This document shows, piece after piece, positions 1-8,934 of a stretch of DNA of 46,048 nt. Each line of letters starts with the position of its first letter. Position 1 is the first letter of the stretch. Origin of the DNA: Methanobrevibacter sp. UBA412 (GTDB lineage: Archaea; Methanobacteriota; Methanobacteria; Methanobacteriales; Methanobacteriaceae); contig DAGJ01000009.1 of assembly GCA_002495685.1 (NCBI GenBank), forward strand, positions 1 to 46,048, read 5' to 3'. Position numbers and translations under genes: made by a program. The notes below the pieces were generated by a model, which was not told the DNA's origin, made no database searches, and worked only from the letters and a program-made list of their open reading frames with translations.

Positions 1-102
1 GGATTTCTACAGAGCCTAATTTTTTATTATTTATTAAAATTTATTTGTTTTTATAAAAAATTTTATTAACAAGTTAAAAGATAAACTTCTATGAATATTT
101 AA

Positions 103-110
103 TTTATAAA
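103..110 (+). promoter_or_regulatory. Probable TATA box for the aminotransferase gene
   Basis: TTTATAAA lies about 50 nt upstream of the chosen ATG, consistent with an archaeal TATA element about 25 nt before a start of transcription near 130-135. It is the best match in an AT-rich leader, so the assignment is only moderate. Confidence 0.4.
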
Positions 111-161
111 AAATTTTTTATTATTCTTAATGAAAATGTTTTTATATATTTAGTGATAGTT

Positions 162-1313
162 ATGATTCCAAAAAAAGAACATGGGAAAAAACTAAGAAAA
201 GCTCCTAAAGGATTTAAAACAGCTAATGATTTCTTTGAAGAACTTTTCCTTGATGAAGATTTAATATGGATGGGTCAAAATACTAACCACTTACATGATG
301 AAAACTTTGTAAGAGATGCTATGATTAAAGCTGTGGAAAGTAAAGATTATTGTAAATATCCTCCACCAGAAGGTCTCAGTGAATTAAAAGAATTAGTATT
401 AAAAGATTTAGATCTTGAAGATATGGATTTAGTTATTACTGCTGGAGCAACAACCGCTCTTTATTACTGTATGAGTGATTTATTAAGTCCAAATGATAAT
501 GTTATATCTCCGGATCCAGGTTATTTGATTATTGACAATTTTGCTAGTCGTTTTGCTAAAGAAGTTAAATCTATACCTATTTATAATGAAGAATGTGGTT
601 ATAAATTAACTCCCGATTTGGTAAAAGAAAATATTGATGAAAATACTGGTCTTATTATTCTAATTGATCCTTTAAACCCGTTAGGTGGTGCATATACAGA
701 GGATGAAATTAAAGAATTTGCAAAAATCGCTAAAGATAATGATTTATTTTTATTACATGATATTACATATAGAGATTTCTCTAGAAAACATTATCTTGCC
801 GCAAATTATGCGCCAGAAAACACCATAACTGTTTATAGTTTTTCTAAAATTTTTGGTATGGCAGGAATTAGAGTAGGTGCTTTAGTTTCAACTCATGAAG
901 TTATGAATTCAGTTAGACAAGTTTTAATTGATGATTTAGGAACAAATGTTATAGCCCAATATGGTGCTATTGAAGCACTTAAATCTAAACCCGATTGGAT
1001 AGATTATGTGAAAGATACAACATTTAATAATCAAAAAATTATTAAAGATGCAGTGGATGAATGTGATGGTGTTTTTATAGTTAGATATCCATCTGATGCT
1101 AATATGTTGGCTATTGACCTTTCAGGTGCGAATATTAATCCTAAAGACATGTCAAAATACTTATTAGAACGTAATGTATTTACTCGTGAAGGACAGTATA
1201 CTAGTAAAAAATTTGGTGATAAATATTTACGTGTTAGTTTTTCTGTTCCACCTGAAGATGTAAAGGTCTTTGCTGATGAATTTAAAAAAGCAGTAGAAGT
1301 TTTACGAAAATAA
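162..1313 (+). CDS. PLP-dependent class I/II aminotransferase
   Basis: This is a cytosolic fold-type I aminotransferase of about 383 residues, the usual length for the family. The PLP lysine lies in the motif [14 protein letters not shown] near residue 230, and the substrate/PLP loop that is usually NPNNPTG reads DPLNPLGG. The frame stays open upstream to a GTG at 153, but GTGAT at 153-157 looks like the Shine-Dalgarno sequence for the ATG at 162, so I chose that ATG. The substrate cannot be read from sequence; aspartate aminotransferase-like enzymes are the closest general match. The gene stands alone and ends at a hairpin terminator shared with the convergent ABCE1 gene. Confidence 0.85.
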   Translation: MIPKKEHGKKLRKAPKGFKTANDFFEELFLDEDLIWMGQNTNHLHDENFVRDAMIKAVESKDYCKYPPPEGLSELKELVLKDLDLEDMDLVITAGATTALYYCMSDLLSPNDNVISPDPGYLIIDNFASRFAKEVKSIPIYNEECGYKLTPDLVKENIDENTGLIILIDPLNPLGGAYTEDEIKEFAKIAKDNDLFLLHDITYRDFSRKHYLAANYAPENTITVYSFSKIFGMAGIRVGALVSTHEVMNSVRQVLIDDLGTNVIAQYGAIEALKSKPDWIDYVKDTTFNNQKIIKDAVDECDGVFIVRYPSDANMLAIDLSGANINPKDMSKYLLERNVFTREGQYTSKKFGDKYLRVSFSVPPEDVKVFADEFKKAVEVLRK

Positions 1314-1350
1314 TTTTTTTATATTTTTTTTTAATTTAATAAAGAATTTT

Positions 1351-1380
1351 TTTGGGTTTTTTTAAAAACCCAAATTTTTT
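1351..1380. terminator. Hairpin terminator between convergent genes
   Basis: A perfect 11-bp inverted repeat, TTTGGGTTTTT (1351-1361) and AAAAACCCAAA (1364-1374), is followed by a T run. It sits between the stop codons of the aminotransferase and the convergent ABCE1 gene and could stop transcription from both sides. Confidence 0.7.
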
Positions 1381-1434
1381 AAAAAAAACTTTTTTTGAAA
1401 ATTTTATTATATTATTTATTGAATATATTTTTTT

Positions 1435-3213
1435 TTATTCTAATTTTAAATAGTAATATTCGCCTTGTTCTTTTTGTTCTCTATCAAGGTAACTATCTAA
1501 TTTATTAACTCTTGGACGTTTTGTTTCTTTATCCCGTCTAAATGTTATGTTTAAATCTTTTAAAAATATATTCATTGAAGTTCTAAGATCGGAGGGTGCT
1601 GTTGCATTACCATTTAATCCTGGTTCTCCTTGGAATACCATTGCTCTGTCTGATACATAATCGATAAATACTATATCGTGGTCTATGATTAATGAAGCAG
1701 CATTTTTACTTTCTACGATTTTGCTTATTGTTCTTCCTGCGGTTAATCTTTGTTCTACATCCAAAAATGCTGTTGGTTCATCAAATAAGTATATATCAGC
1801 ATCTTTTGCTAAAGTTGTTGCTACAGCAACTCTTTGTAATTCTCCTCCACTTAAATCTTTAATATTTTTATCTAATAATTCATCAAGTGCAAATGGTTTT
1901 CCTATTTCACTTTTAAATATATTTGAACCGTAAGTTGGTGCATTCATATATAAGAAGCTTTCTACTGTGCCTTCAAAGTCTGAAACAATATATTGAGGTT
2001 TGTAAGCTATTTTAACTTTTTGTTCTACTCTACCTTTGTTTGCTTCTTCTTCACCGGCTAATATTTTTGCAAATGTTGTTTTTCCCATTCCATTGGATCC
2101 AAATGCTGTTACTATTTCGTCATGATAGATTTCTCCAGCTTTTGCATTTAATTCAAATCCTTTAAATTTTTTATTAATATCAGAATAGTTGGTTAATATG
2201 TTTCCTTCATCTTCAGGGGTTGGTGGTCTTATATCAAATTCTATGGGTTTATTTCGTATTCTTACATTTTCTTCTTTTAGGAATCCGTTAATGTAAGCAT
2301 TTATTCCTACTCTTACTCCTTTCATACTTGAAACTACACCATATGCTCCAGGTTGGCCGTATAATACATGAATGTTATCACTTAATGCATCTAATGTTGC
2401 AAGATCGTGTTCTATGATTAATACTGTTTTGTTATCTTCTGCTAGTGATCTTATTACTTTGGTTGCATTTATTCTTTGTCTCACATCTAACCATGATGTA
2501 GGTTCATCAAAGTAGTAAAAATCACCTTCTCGTAGTACGGTTGCTGCTATGGCTACTTTTTGAAGTTCTCCTCCACTGAGGTTTTTCATATCTCTTTCTA
2601 AGACACTTTCTAAGTCTAAATTTTCTACTATGTAATCAAATTGGTTTCTTTCATCTACATTAGTTAGTAATGTTTTTACGTTACCTTTAACTACTTTAGG
2701 TAGTTGGTCTACCATTTGTGGTTTGTGTATTGTTTTTATTTCTCCTTTTTGTAAACTTTTGAAGTAATTTTGTAATGAAGAACCCTTGTAATATTCTATT
2801 ACTTCTTCCCAATTTCCTGGTTTTTCAAAGTTTCCTAAATTTGGTATTATTTCTCCTGAAAGTATGTTCATTATTGTGGATTTTCCTATTCCATTTTGTC
2901 CAAGTAAACCAACTACTTTTCCTTGTTTTAGTGTTGGTAATCCGAATAATTCAAATTGATTTTGTCCAAATCGGTGTATTGGGTCTTCTAATGCTTCTGG
3001 TAAATTTATTACTTTTATTGCTTCAAATGGACATCTATTTGTGCAAATTCCACATCCAGAACATAGTTCTTCAGATATTAATGGTTTTTTATTGTTTTCA
3101 TCTATTACTATTGTGTCTTCATCCATTCGGACTCCTGGACAGTACTCTATACAAACATAGTTACATTTTTTGGGTTGGCATCTATCTTGGTCTAATATAG
3201 AAATTCTACTCAT
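1435..3213 (-). CDS. abce1: ABCE1 / Rli1 ribosome-recycling ATPase
   Basis: ABCE1 splits post-termination ribosomes together with aRF1/Pelota and is essential in archaea. The 592 residues show the full architecture. The N-terminal double iron-sulfur domain begins with [15 protein letters not shown] and continues with [12 protein letters not shown]. It is followed by two ABC ATPase domains. Walker A motifs are GQNGIGKST near residue 107 and GSNGMGKTT near 372, and each domain has an LSGGEL signature (near 212 and 454) and a DEPT Walker B end. Length and motif order match archaeal ABCE1. It is transcribed alone, divergent from the peptidyl-tRNA hydrolase gene. There is no sign of damage. Confidence 0.97.
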   Translation of the reverse strand: MSRISILDQDRCQPKKCNYVCIEYCPGVRMDEDTIVIDENNKKPLISEELCSGCGICTNRCPFEAIKVINLPEALEDPIHRFGQNQFELFGLPTLKQGKVVGLLGQNGIGKSTIMNILSGEIIPNLGNFEKPGNWEEVIEYYKGSSLQNYFKSLQKGEIKTIHKPQMVDQLPKVVKGNVKTLLTNVDERNQFDYIVENLDLESVLERDMKNLSGGELQKVAIAATVLREGDFYYFDEPTSWLDVRQRINATKVIRSLAEDNKTVLIIEHDLATLDALSDNIHVLYGQPGAYGVVSSMKGVRVGINAYINGFLKEENVRIRNKPIEFDIRPPTPEDEGNILTNYSDINKKFKGFELNAKAGEIYHDEIVTAFGSNGMGKTTFAKILAGEEEANKGRVEQKVKIAYKPQYIVSDFEGTVESFLYMNAPTYGSNIFKSEIGKPFALDELLDKNIKDLSGGELQRVAVATTLAKDADIYLFDEPTAFLDVEQRLTAGRTISKIVESKNAASLIIDHDIVFIDYVSDRAMVFQGEPGLNGNATAPSDLRTSMNIFLKDLNITFRRDKETKRPRVNKLDSYLDREQKEQGEYYYLKLE

Positions 3214-3367
3214 TTTTAATCTCTCTTTTCCCTTTATATTTTTGTGATTTTATTGTTATTTTGAAAAAAATAATTTTTTATTAATTTTTAGTATTATAAG
3301 TTATATATTTATTAAAGATTATGTTTAAATATTTGTATATGTTAATTAAATTTGAGATGATTTTTAA

Positions 3368-3706
3368 ATGAAACAAGTTATTGTTGTTCGTAATGATCTT
3401 AAGATGGGTAAAGGTAAATTAGCTGCTCAATGTTGTCATGCTTGTCTTGGATCTTATGAAAAAGTTAATTCTAGTGTGATTCGTAGATGGGAGTCTGAGG
3501 GTTCAGCTAAGGTTGTTCTTAAGGTTTCTTCTTTAGATGATCTTTTTGTTATTAAAGAAATGGCTAAGAAAAATAATATTCCTAATTTTTTAGTAACTGA
3601 TGCTGGAAGAACCCAGTTACCTACATCAACTATTACATGTTTGGGTATTGGGCCTGATGAAGATGAAATTATTGATAAGGTCACTCAAGATTTAAAGTTG
3701 TTATGA
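3368..3706 (+). CDS. pth2: Archaeal-type peptidyl-tRNA hydrolase (Pth2)
   Basis: Pth2 cleaves peptidyl-tRNA that drops off the ribosome and releases reusable tRNA. The 112-residue length and the N-terminal block [14 protein letters not shown] are diagnostic of the archaeal/eukaryotic Pth2 family, as is the later segment TDAGRTQ...TCLGIGP. GAGATGA upstream of the ATG could serve as ribosome binding site. It is divergent from ABCE1, another ribosome-rescue factor, and ends at its own hairpin terminator. Confidence 0.96.
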   Translation: MKQVIVVRNDLKMGKGKLAAQCCHACLGSYEKVNSSVIRRWESEGSAKVVLKVSSLDDLFVIKEMAKKNNIPNFLVTDAGRTQLPTSTITCLGIGPDEDEIIDKVTQDLKLL

Positions 3707-3707
3707 G

Positions 3708-3760
3708 TTAACTATCAATTTAATTATAAACTTCTTTATTTAAATGATAGTTAATTTTTA
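3708..3760 (+). terminator. Stem-loop terminator after pth2
   Basis: The 10-nt arms TTAACTATCA (3708-3717) and TGATAGTTAA (3745-3754) are perfectly complementary, separated by 27 nt, and followed by a short T run. Position right after the pth2 stop fits a transcript end. Confidence 0.55.
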
Positions 3761-3793
3761 TTAAGAATATTGTTTTTTGAAAAATTATTTTTG

Positions 3794-4477
3794 GTGATTA
3801 AAATTATTGATTGGGTTATAAAAATTGGGGGAAGTTTAGTTCCAGAAAGTGCAATATCTCTTATAAACGAATTAAAAGGAACTAATACATTACTTGTTAT
3901 TGGTGGGGGAGAATTTGCAAACTTAATTAGAAAATATGATATGGAAATAGGATTTTCTAATGATGTTACTCATGAAACTGCTATAAATTCAATGGATATT
4001 TTAGCTAAATTATTAAATGATAAATTTAATTTTACAAAATTAGCTAAAACAATTAATCAAGCAGTAAAAATATCAAATGAAGGTAAAATACCTATTTTGT
4101 TATGTTCTGAGTTATTGTTGATTGAAGATCCATTTGAACATACTTGGGATGTGACTTCTGATTCTATTGCAGCATATGTTTCACACCTCATAAATGCAAA
4201 ACTTTTAATAGCAACAAATGTAAATGGTATATATACTCGACAACCTACACTAGAGGGGTCCAAATTTATTGAAGAAATTGATGTAAAAAAACTACTAACT
4301 TTTGAAGAATCATCAATAGACTTAATGTTGCCCTCTACTTTAATACGATTCGAGTCTGATTGTTACATTGTTAATGGAAACTTTCCTAAGAGAGTTTTAT
4401 CAATAATTACAAATCAAGGGAACTTTGATGCGTTCCCATATACATATATTAAAGGTGATAAAAAATGGAAAAAATAA
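3794..4477 (+). CDS. mfnE: Amino-acid-kinase-fold kinase, probably MfnE of methanofuran synthesis
   Basis: The protein has the amino acid kinase fold: KIGGSL at the N-terminus, the glycine loop VIGGGEFA, and the nucleotide-site segment [10 protein letters not shown]. In methanogens this short branch includes MfnE, which phosphorylates 5-(aminomethyl)furan-3-yl methyl phosphate to its diphosphate for methanofuran. The family assignment is firm; MfnE specifically is inference from family and organism. The start is uncertain: TTG at 3770, TTG at 3791 and GTG at 3794 are all open and none has a good Shine-Dalgarno; I chose the one nearest the conserved kinase start. Its last 13 bases overlap the next gene. 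Confidence 0.75.
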   Translation: MIKIIDWVIKIGGSLVPESAISLINELKGTNTLLVIGGGEFANLIRKYDMEIGFSNDVTHETAINSMDILAKLLNDKFNFTKLAKTINQAVKISNEGKIPILLCSELLLIEDPFEHTWDVTSDSIAAYVSHLINAKLLIATNVNGIYTRQPTLEGSKFIEEIDVKKLLTFEESSIDLMLPSTLIRFESDCYIVNGNFPKRVLSIITNQGNFDAFPYTYIKGDKKWKK

Positions 4478-4626
4478 TTTGCCAATCTTGTAAACAAGAA
4501 ATACCACAAATTGAACCTTATGTTCAATTTAAATGTCCACAATGTGGTAAACTCATCGCTAGATGTGAAAAATGTAGAACTTTCGGTCACTCTTATAAAT
4601 GTGACTGTGGATTTGAAGGACCATAA
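4465..4626 (+). CDS. Small zinc-ribbon protein (HVO_2753-like), 53 aa
   Basis: A short ORF encodes 53 residues with eight cysteines at positions 6, 9, 24, 27, 34, 37, 46 and 48. The pairs CQSC, CPQC, CEKC and CDC imply two structural zinc sites, the arrangement of small archaeal HVO_2753-type zinc-finger proteins. It starts 13 nt inside the end of the kinase gene, so translation is probably coupled. The biochemical role is unknown; the family tends to sit beside elongation factor genes, and here aEF-1beta follows directly. The stop codon overlaps a terminator hairpin. Confidence 0.88.
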   Translation: MEKIICQSCKQEIPQIEPYVQFKCPQCGKLIARCEKCRTFGHSYKCDCGFEGP

Positions 4627-4659
4627 GATTAAAATTTAAGTTTTAATCTTATTTTTTTT
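4624..4659 (+). terminator. Terminator hairpin overlapping the zinc-ribbon stop codon
   Basis: The perfect 11-bp arms TAAGATTAAAA (4624-4634) and TTTTAATCTTA (4641-4651) flank a 6-nt loop and are followed by eight T. The 5' arm includes the TAA stop. It separates the kinase/zinc-ribbon pair from aEF-1beta, fully or partly. Confidence 0.65.
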
Positions 4660-4682
4660 ACTATTTAATTGGAGGAATGATT

Positions 4683-4952
4683 ATGGGAGATGTTGTAGCA
4701 ACTATTAAAGTAATGCCTGTAAGCCCAGAAACTGATTTAGAACAATTAAAATCAGATATTAAATCTAATATACCTGATGATGCAGAATTTTACCAAATTG
4801 AAGAAGAACCAATAGCATTCGGTTTAGTAGCTTTAAATACTATGGTTGTTGTTGATGATGGTGAAGGTGGATCTGAATCTACTGAAGCAGCTTTAAGTAA
4901 TCTTAAAGATGTAGAAAGTATTCAAGTAACTGATGTTCGAAGATTAATGTAA
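4683..4952 (+). CDS. ef1b: Translation elongation factor aEF-1beta
   Basis: This is the guanine-nucleotide exchange factor for aEF-1alpha. The sequence MGDVVATIKVMPVSPETDLE opens like other archaeal aEF-1beta proteins, and the length of 89 residues is standard. The frame is open from an ATG at 4677, but GGAGG at 4671-4675 is only one base before that ATG and seven bases before the ATG at 4683. The second therefore decides the start. The C-terminus VESIQVTDVRRLM is also typical. Confidence 0.95.
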   Translation: MGDVVATIKVMPVSPETDLEQLKSDIKSNIPDDAEFYQIEEEPIAFGLVALNTMVVVDDGEGGSESTEAALSNLKDVESIQVTDVRRLM

Positions 4953-5064
4953 AAATTTTCTAGTTTTTACGTTAAACTTAACTTTTTTTTAAATTTTTTA
5001 TTATACTAATTTAGTATAAAATTAACATAGCTTTTTTTATAGATAAATAATTAAATATTATATT

Positions 5065-5460
5065 ATGGCATTATTTAATAAAGATTCTGCAAAAGAAAAA
5101 GTTAAAGAATTTACCGGAGGATTTTCATTAAGCCAAGACTTTAAAAATAAATTGGAGTCAAATGGTTTAGAAGTGGATTATGGTCCTAAAATTCAAATAT
5201 TATTAAAGCAAGATGTTAATAATGGTTTACCTGCAAATCAAGTTGAAGATCGTTTAAATTTTTATATTAAAAAAGCAGTATTAGAAAAGATTGAAAATCA
5301 AAATGTTGAAAATTTTAATATCAAAAATGAAGATGTTTCAATTAAGCAAATTAAAAAAGAGTTAGATAATTTAAATTATCAAAATCAAATTTTAGTTAAG
5401 CAAATTGAAATTTTAAAAAAACAAAATGATGACATTTTAAAAAGGTTAAATGAAAAATAA
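5065..5460 (+). CDS. Hypothetical protein with C-terminal coiled coil, 131 aa
   Basis: I do not recognise this family. The 131 residues are soluble, with no signal peptide or membrane segment. The first 75 residues are mixed; from about residue 92 to the end there is a strong heptad pattern rich in Lys, Glu, Asn and Leu/Ile, consistent with a coiled coil and oligomerisation. There is no Shine-Dalgarno before the ATG, and a TATA-like TTTTTTATAG lies about 30 nt upstream, so the mRNA may be leaderless. It is convergent with the TPR gene, 18 nt away. Confidence 0.7.
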   Translation: MALFNKDSAKEKVKEFTGGFSLSQDFKNKLESNGLEVDYGPKIQILLKQDVNNGLPANQVEDRLNFYIKKAVLEKIENQNVENFNIKNEDVSIKQIKKELDNLNYQNQILVKQIEILKKQNDDILKRLNEK

Positions 5461-5478
5461 ACTTTGTCATGAAAAAAA

Positions 5479-6018
5479 TTAAGTTTTACTTTTTATATGA
5501 TTTTTTATTTCTTCAATTTCAGGATTATATGGACTTATATTTAAAATCATTTCACATATATTCAAGGATTTTTTATAATCTTTCAATTCATTTAAAATTT
5601 TTACTTTTAAAATTAATAATTCAATATTATTTTGATTAACTTTTAATCCTTTATTACAAGTATTTAATGCTTCTTGAAATTTATCTTGCTTTTTATAAAT
5701 TTCTACTTCTTTAATTATTGCTGATAAATTATTTTTATCTTTTTTTAAAATATAATTAATATATTTATGTGCATTATCATATTTTTCTTTTTTACAGTTG
5801 TTTTCTGCTATTTTTATTAGTATCATTTTCCAATAATTTAATAAAATGATTAATGTTAATATAATAGATAGGAATGCAACATTCCAATCATTTATTATTA
5901 AACTTATTAGAAATATTATTATTAAAGCACCTAAAAATAAATTATCGTACCATTGCCATATTTTTGCTTTTTTTCTTCCTCTTTTGTAACTTTCATGGTA
6001 CAAGGTTTTAATATTCAT
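5479..6018 (-). CDS. Membrane-anchored TPR-repeat protein
   Basis: The 179-residue protein begins with a basic stretch (SYKRGRKKAKIW) followed by two hydrophobic segments at about 27-44 and 48-68 that should form a hairpin in the membrane. The rest, about 75-175, is helical with tetratricopeptide-like repeats, for example YDNAHKYINYILKKDKNN, QEALNTCNKGLKVNQNN and YKKSLNICEMILNISPYN. Such proteins are scaffolds for protein contacts; no catalytic motif is present. No partner can be inferred from the neighbourhood. Confidence 0.75.
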   Translation of the reverse strand: MNIKTLYHESYKRGRKKAKIWQWYDNLFLGALIIIFLISLIINDWNVAFLSIILTLIILLNYWKMILIKIAENNCKKEKYDNAHKYINYILKKDKNNLSAIIKEVEIYKKQDKFQEALNTCNKGLKVNQNNIELLILKVKILNELKDYKKSLNICEMILNISPYNPEIEEIKNHIKSKT

Positions 6019-6124
6019 TTTTTTTACTCCTATAATTAATTTAAAAAGTTATTTTCTTATTATTGGATGATATAATTAAATTTTATTTTCTTTTAATTAT
6101 TTTTATATTCTGTTCATATGTATA

Positions 6125-6181
6125 AATACTTTTTTACTAATTAGTAATACTTTTTTAATCATTTTTTAAAAATAGTATTAT
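6125..6181. promoter_or_regulatory. Palindrome and direct repeats between TPR and Nif3-like genes
   Basis: A perfect 14-bp palindrome, TTACTAATTAGTAA (6134-6147), overlaps two copies of AATACTTTTTTA (6125-6136 and 6146-6157) spaced 21 bp apart, two helical turns. GTAATACT (6144-6151) and AGTATTAT (6174-6181) form a further near-inverted pair. A TATA-like TTTTTATAAAA follows at about 6193. The layout resembles an operator, possibly for the Nif3-like gene. No function is proven. Confidence 0.4.
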
Positions 6182-6261
6182 TTCATTTTTATTTTTATAA
6201 AAACTATTTAAATAATAAAAATATAATCCTATTTAATAATAAGAAAAAAGTGAAAAATATT

Positions 6262-6981
6262 ATGTTAACTATAAATATTTTTAAAGCTATAGATGAAATG
6301 ATTCCTAAAGAATTAGCTTTAAAAGAAGATAAAATAGGATATTTTGGAATAAATTACCAAAATTCCGAAATAAAAAACATCAAAGTCATGATGGATATAT
6401 TACCCAAAAATGATGATTCTTTCAATAAAGGAGATTTAGTTATAACACATCATCCCCCAATTTTCACACCAAGAACACCAACGTATACGGTCCACACAAA
6501 CTGGGATGTTTATAAAGGAGGATCTAGTGATGCATTAGCTAAAAGTTTAAACTTAAAAGTAATGTCAACATTTGATATAACAACAGGTTTAGGACGTATA
6601 TGTTCATGTTATCGGACACTTGAAGAAATATTAAACACAATTTCTCAAAGATTTAATGAAGAAAATACAAGAGTGATTAATGGTAGAAACCCTAATAAAA
6701 TTGTAAAAAAAATTGCTATTTTAGCAGGAAATGGATTAAGCAACTTAAATTACATAAAATTAGCAAAAGAAAGAAATGTTGATGTTTTCATATCTGGAGA
6801 TTTAAATCATCAATCAAGTATTTTAGCTGAAAAATTAAACTTAACATTAATTGATTTATCTTATTATTATAGTGAAATACCAGGATTATATGCTTTAGCA
6901 GATTTAATATCTTCAATTGGTATTCCAATTGAAGTAATAGATTCAGGTGTTCCATGGGATTATATTAAAAACTTAAAATAA
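6262..6981 (+). CDS. Nif3-like dinuclear-metal protein (YbgI/HcgD-related)
   Basis: Nif3-family proteins form hexameric toroids with a dinuclear metal site; the methanogen member HcgD acts in iron-guanylylpyridinol cofactor synthesis. The family motif ITHHPPIF supplies the usual histidine ligands near residue 62, and GDLNHQSSILAE and the closing Glu of YYYSE fit the C-terminal half. The motif that is normally GHY-x-T-E reads SYYYSE here, so one expected histidine ligand is a tyrosine. The frame is open from a GTG at 6250, but that GTGA looks like a Shine-Dalgarno eight bases before the ATG at 6262. Substrate unknown. Confidence 0.8.
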   Translation: MLTINIFKAIDEMIPKELALKEDKIGYFGINYQNSEIKNIKVMMDILPKNDDSFNKGDLVITHHPPIFTPRTPTYTVHTNWDVYKGGSSDALAKSLNLKVMSTFDITTGLGRICSCYRTLEEILNTISQRFNEENTRVINGRNPNKIVKKIAILAGNGLSNLNYIKLAKERNVDVFISGDLNHQSSILAEKLNLTLIDLSYYYSEIPGLYALADLISSIGIPIEVIDSGVPWDYIKNLK

Positions 6982-7163
6982 ATTAAAAAATTTTTTCATA
7001 AATTTTTCAAGGTATTTATTTTTTTATCATACATAATTAATAATATTTTGAATATTATTATTACTTATTTATAATAAATGTTTTTTTAATATTAAAATTT
7101 TCATGAAAATGGAGATTAATAAATAAATTATGTAGTAAGGTATTAAGATTAGGAGTGATGAAC

Positions 7164-7730
7164 TTGATTAATTATAAAATTATTGAATTATCTGAACTAA
7201 AATTTTCATTATATAAAGTTCAAAAATTTTTATTAAATTTAATTAAAAAAGAGTATGGCTTAAATTATATTCCTAAGTTTCATAAAGATATTGAATTGTT
7301 AAAAAATTTTTATATTGCTCCTGTAAGAAATACATTCTTTTTAGCTATAAATACAAAAACTAATGAAATTATTGGTTCCATTGGTATAAGAGAATATGAT
7401 CGAAAATCTGAATGTTTTGAAAATAATTTTTCAAGAAAATCAACTGCTAGTTTTTATAAAGTTTTTGTTGATGAAAAATATCGAAGAAATGGAATAGCTT
7501 CTGCTTTAGTTAAAAAAGCAGAAAAATTTTGTTATAATCAGGGATATAATGAAATATATTTACATACTCAAAATATTGTTGATGGGGCTTTGTTTTTTTG
7601 GAATAAAATGAATTTCAATATCATATTTAAAGTAAATGATAAGTTAGATACTGTGCATATGTCTAAAAATATTTATAGGGCGCCTTTAAAACTTTATGAT
7701 ATCTCATTAACTTCAATTCAAGCTAAATAA
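7164..7730 (+). CDS. GNAT-family N-acetyltransferase
   Basis: The GNAT acetyl-CoA motif A is visible as VDEKYRRNGIASALVKKAEKF, preceded by the strand ASFYKVF and followed by the motif B segment NEIYLHTQ...FFWNKMNF. The substrate cannot be predicted. The first possible starts are GTG 7155 and ATG 7158, but GGAG at 7152-7155 overlaps or abuts these and lies eight bases before TTG 7164, so I use the TTG. The gene is monocistronic between two long AT-rich spacers. Confidence 0.8.
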   Translation: MINYKIIELSELKFSLYKVQKFLLNLIKKEYGLNYIPKFHKDIELLKNFYIAPVRNTFFLAINTKTNEIIGSIGIREYDRKSECFENNFSRKSTASFYKVFVDEKYRRNGIASALVKKAEKFCYNQGYNEIYLHTQNIVDGALFFWNKMNFNIIFKVNDKLDTVHMSKNIYRAPLKLYDISLTSIQAK

Positions 7731-8196
7731 TTTATTTTATTAATATTATCATTAAATATTCATGATTTTTTCTTTTTTTATTTAAAATTTAATTTTGTAC
7801 TATTTAATTTAGTAGATATCATTTTTGGATTAATTATTTTAAATTTTAAGTTTTTTATTATTATTTTAGCTTTGTTATAAGAGAATATTCTTTTAATTTA
7901 TTAAATTTGCATTGATTTATTCTTGAATGATAAAATATTCTTATTTTAGTTTTATTTTATTTTTTTATTATTATTTTATTAATTTTTAAAAAATATAACC
8001 GATTATTAAAATCTTTTAAATAATTATTATCTAAATTTGAAGTATTACTATTTTATCTAAATTTATATTTAAATTATTACTAACAAAATCTTTATAAATG
8101 ATATTTTAATAAATAACTTAATTGTCAAGTAATTTTTAACTTAAAAATTTATTAATGGGCTTGATTTTTAATATTAATCATTTAAATAAAATATTT
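7731..8196. other. Gene-free AT-rich leader upstream of the metal-import cluster
   Basis: About 470 nt hold no credible ORF on either strand and no recognisable cobalamin riboswitch. The stretch is mostly A and T. A half-site AGTATTAC at 8041-8048 matches one arm of the inverted repeat described just downstream. A terminator for the acetyltransferase probably lies in the early T runs but is not distinct. Confidence 0.5.
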
Positions 8197-8236
8197 GTAA
8201 TACTCCATATATAAATAAAATTATAAAAAGTATTAC
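8197..8236. promoter_or_regulatory. Perfect inverted repeat flanking the TATA box of the cbiM cluster
   Basis: GTAATACT (8197-8204) and AGTATTAC (8229-8236) are exact reverse complements separated by 24 bp, with arm centres about 32 bp or three helical turns apart. Between them lies ATATATAAATA (about 8208-8218), the best TATA box of the region. A dimeric or tetrameric repressor bound here would block the promoter. A nickel- or cobalt-sensing NikR-type regulator is a reasonable guess from the genes downstream, but no regulator gene is in the window. Confidence 0.55.
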
Positions 8237-8280
8237 TTGTATTTTAAAACAGAAAAAAATAATTTGGGAGGATTAAAAAT

Positions 8281-8934
8281 ATGCATATACCTGACGGTTT
8301 TATTCCACTTTGGCAATGTGCTATTTACTATGTAATTTTAATAATTGCACTTTACTTTGCATCTAAGTGGGCACGTAATAACCTTAATGAGAAACGTATT
8401 CCTTTATTGGCTGTATTAGCAGCAGGTATATTTGCTATAATGTCAATGAACATGCCTATTCCATTTGGTACAAGTGGACATATGGTAGGTGGAACATTAG
8501 TAGCATTAGTATTTATGGCTCCAGAAGCAACAGTACTTGTATTTACAGTGGTTTTACTTGTACAAGCTTTATTCTTTGGTGATGGAGGTATCACTACTTT
8601 GGGAGCTAATGTACTTAATATGGGTATTATAGGGGGTGCAGTTGGTTTATTTACTTTTAAAGGTTTACGTAAATTTATTGGAAAATATCCTGCAATTGGA
8701 GTGGGAGCATGGCTTGCGACTTTTATAGCTGCAGAAGCTTGTGCAGTAGAAATGGCACTTGCTGGAACTTTCCCTTTAAATATAGGTTTAGCTTCTATGG
8801 GTCTTTACCATGCATTCATAGGAGTAATAGAAGCTATTTTAACAATTATTGTTATTGCTGCTCTTGAAAAATACAGACCTGACCTATTAGCTTGGAATGA
8901 TAAATCAACAAGTAAAAATGTGGAGGTTAATTAA
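8281..8934 (+). CDS. cbiM: CbiM/NikM-type substrate-specificity component of Ni/Co ECF importer
   Basis: The membrane S-component binds the metal ion. The protein starts with MHIPDGF, where the free amino end and His2 are known ligands in CbiM/NikM, and carries a second conserved His at residue 67 in [11 protein letters not shown]. About six or seven hydrophobic segments follow over 217 residues. GGGAGG a few bases upstream supports the ATG. The stop TAA is directly followed by the ATG of the next gene. Nickel or cobalt cannot be told apart from this subunit alone. Confidence 0.93.
   Translation: MHIPDGFIPLWQCAIYYVILIIALYFASKWARNNLNEKRIPLLAVLAAGIFAIMSMNMPIPFGTSGHMVGGTLVALVFMAPEATVLVFTVVLLVQALFFGDGGITTLGANVLNMGIIGGAVGLFTFKGLRKFIGKYPAIGVGAWLATFIAAEACAVEMALAGTFPLNIGLASMGLYHAFIGVIEAILTIIVIAALEKYRPDLLAWNDKSTSKNVEVN

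Noticed and set aside
2775..3200. A 141-codon Leu-rich ORF opposite the ABCE1 gene
   Set aside because: It lies wholly antisense to the conserved ABCE1 iron-sulfur and ATPase domains and has only low-complexity hydrophobic content.
7731..8280. Possible cobalamin riboswitch upstream of cbiM
   Set aside because: No conserved B12-box-like element or GC stem is visible; the spacer is almost only A and T apart from the inverted repeat.
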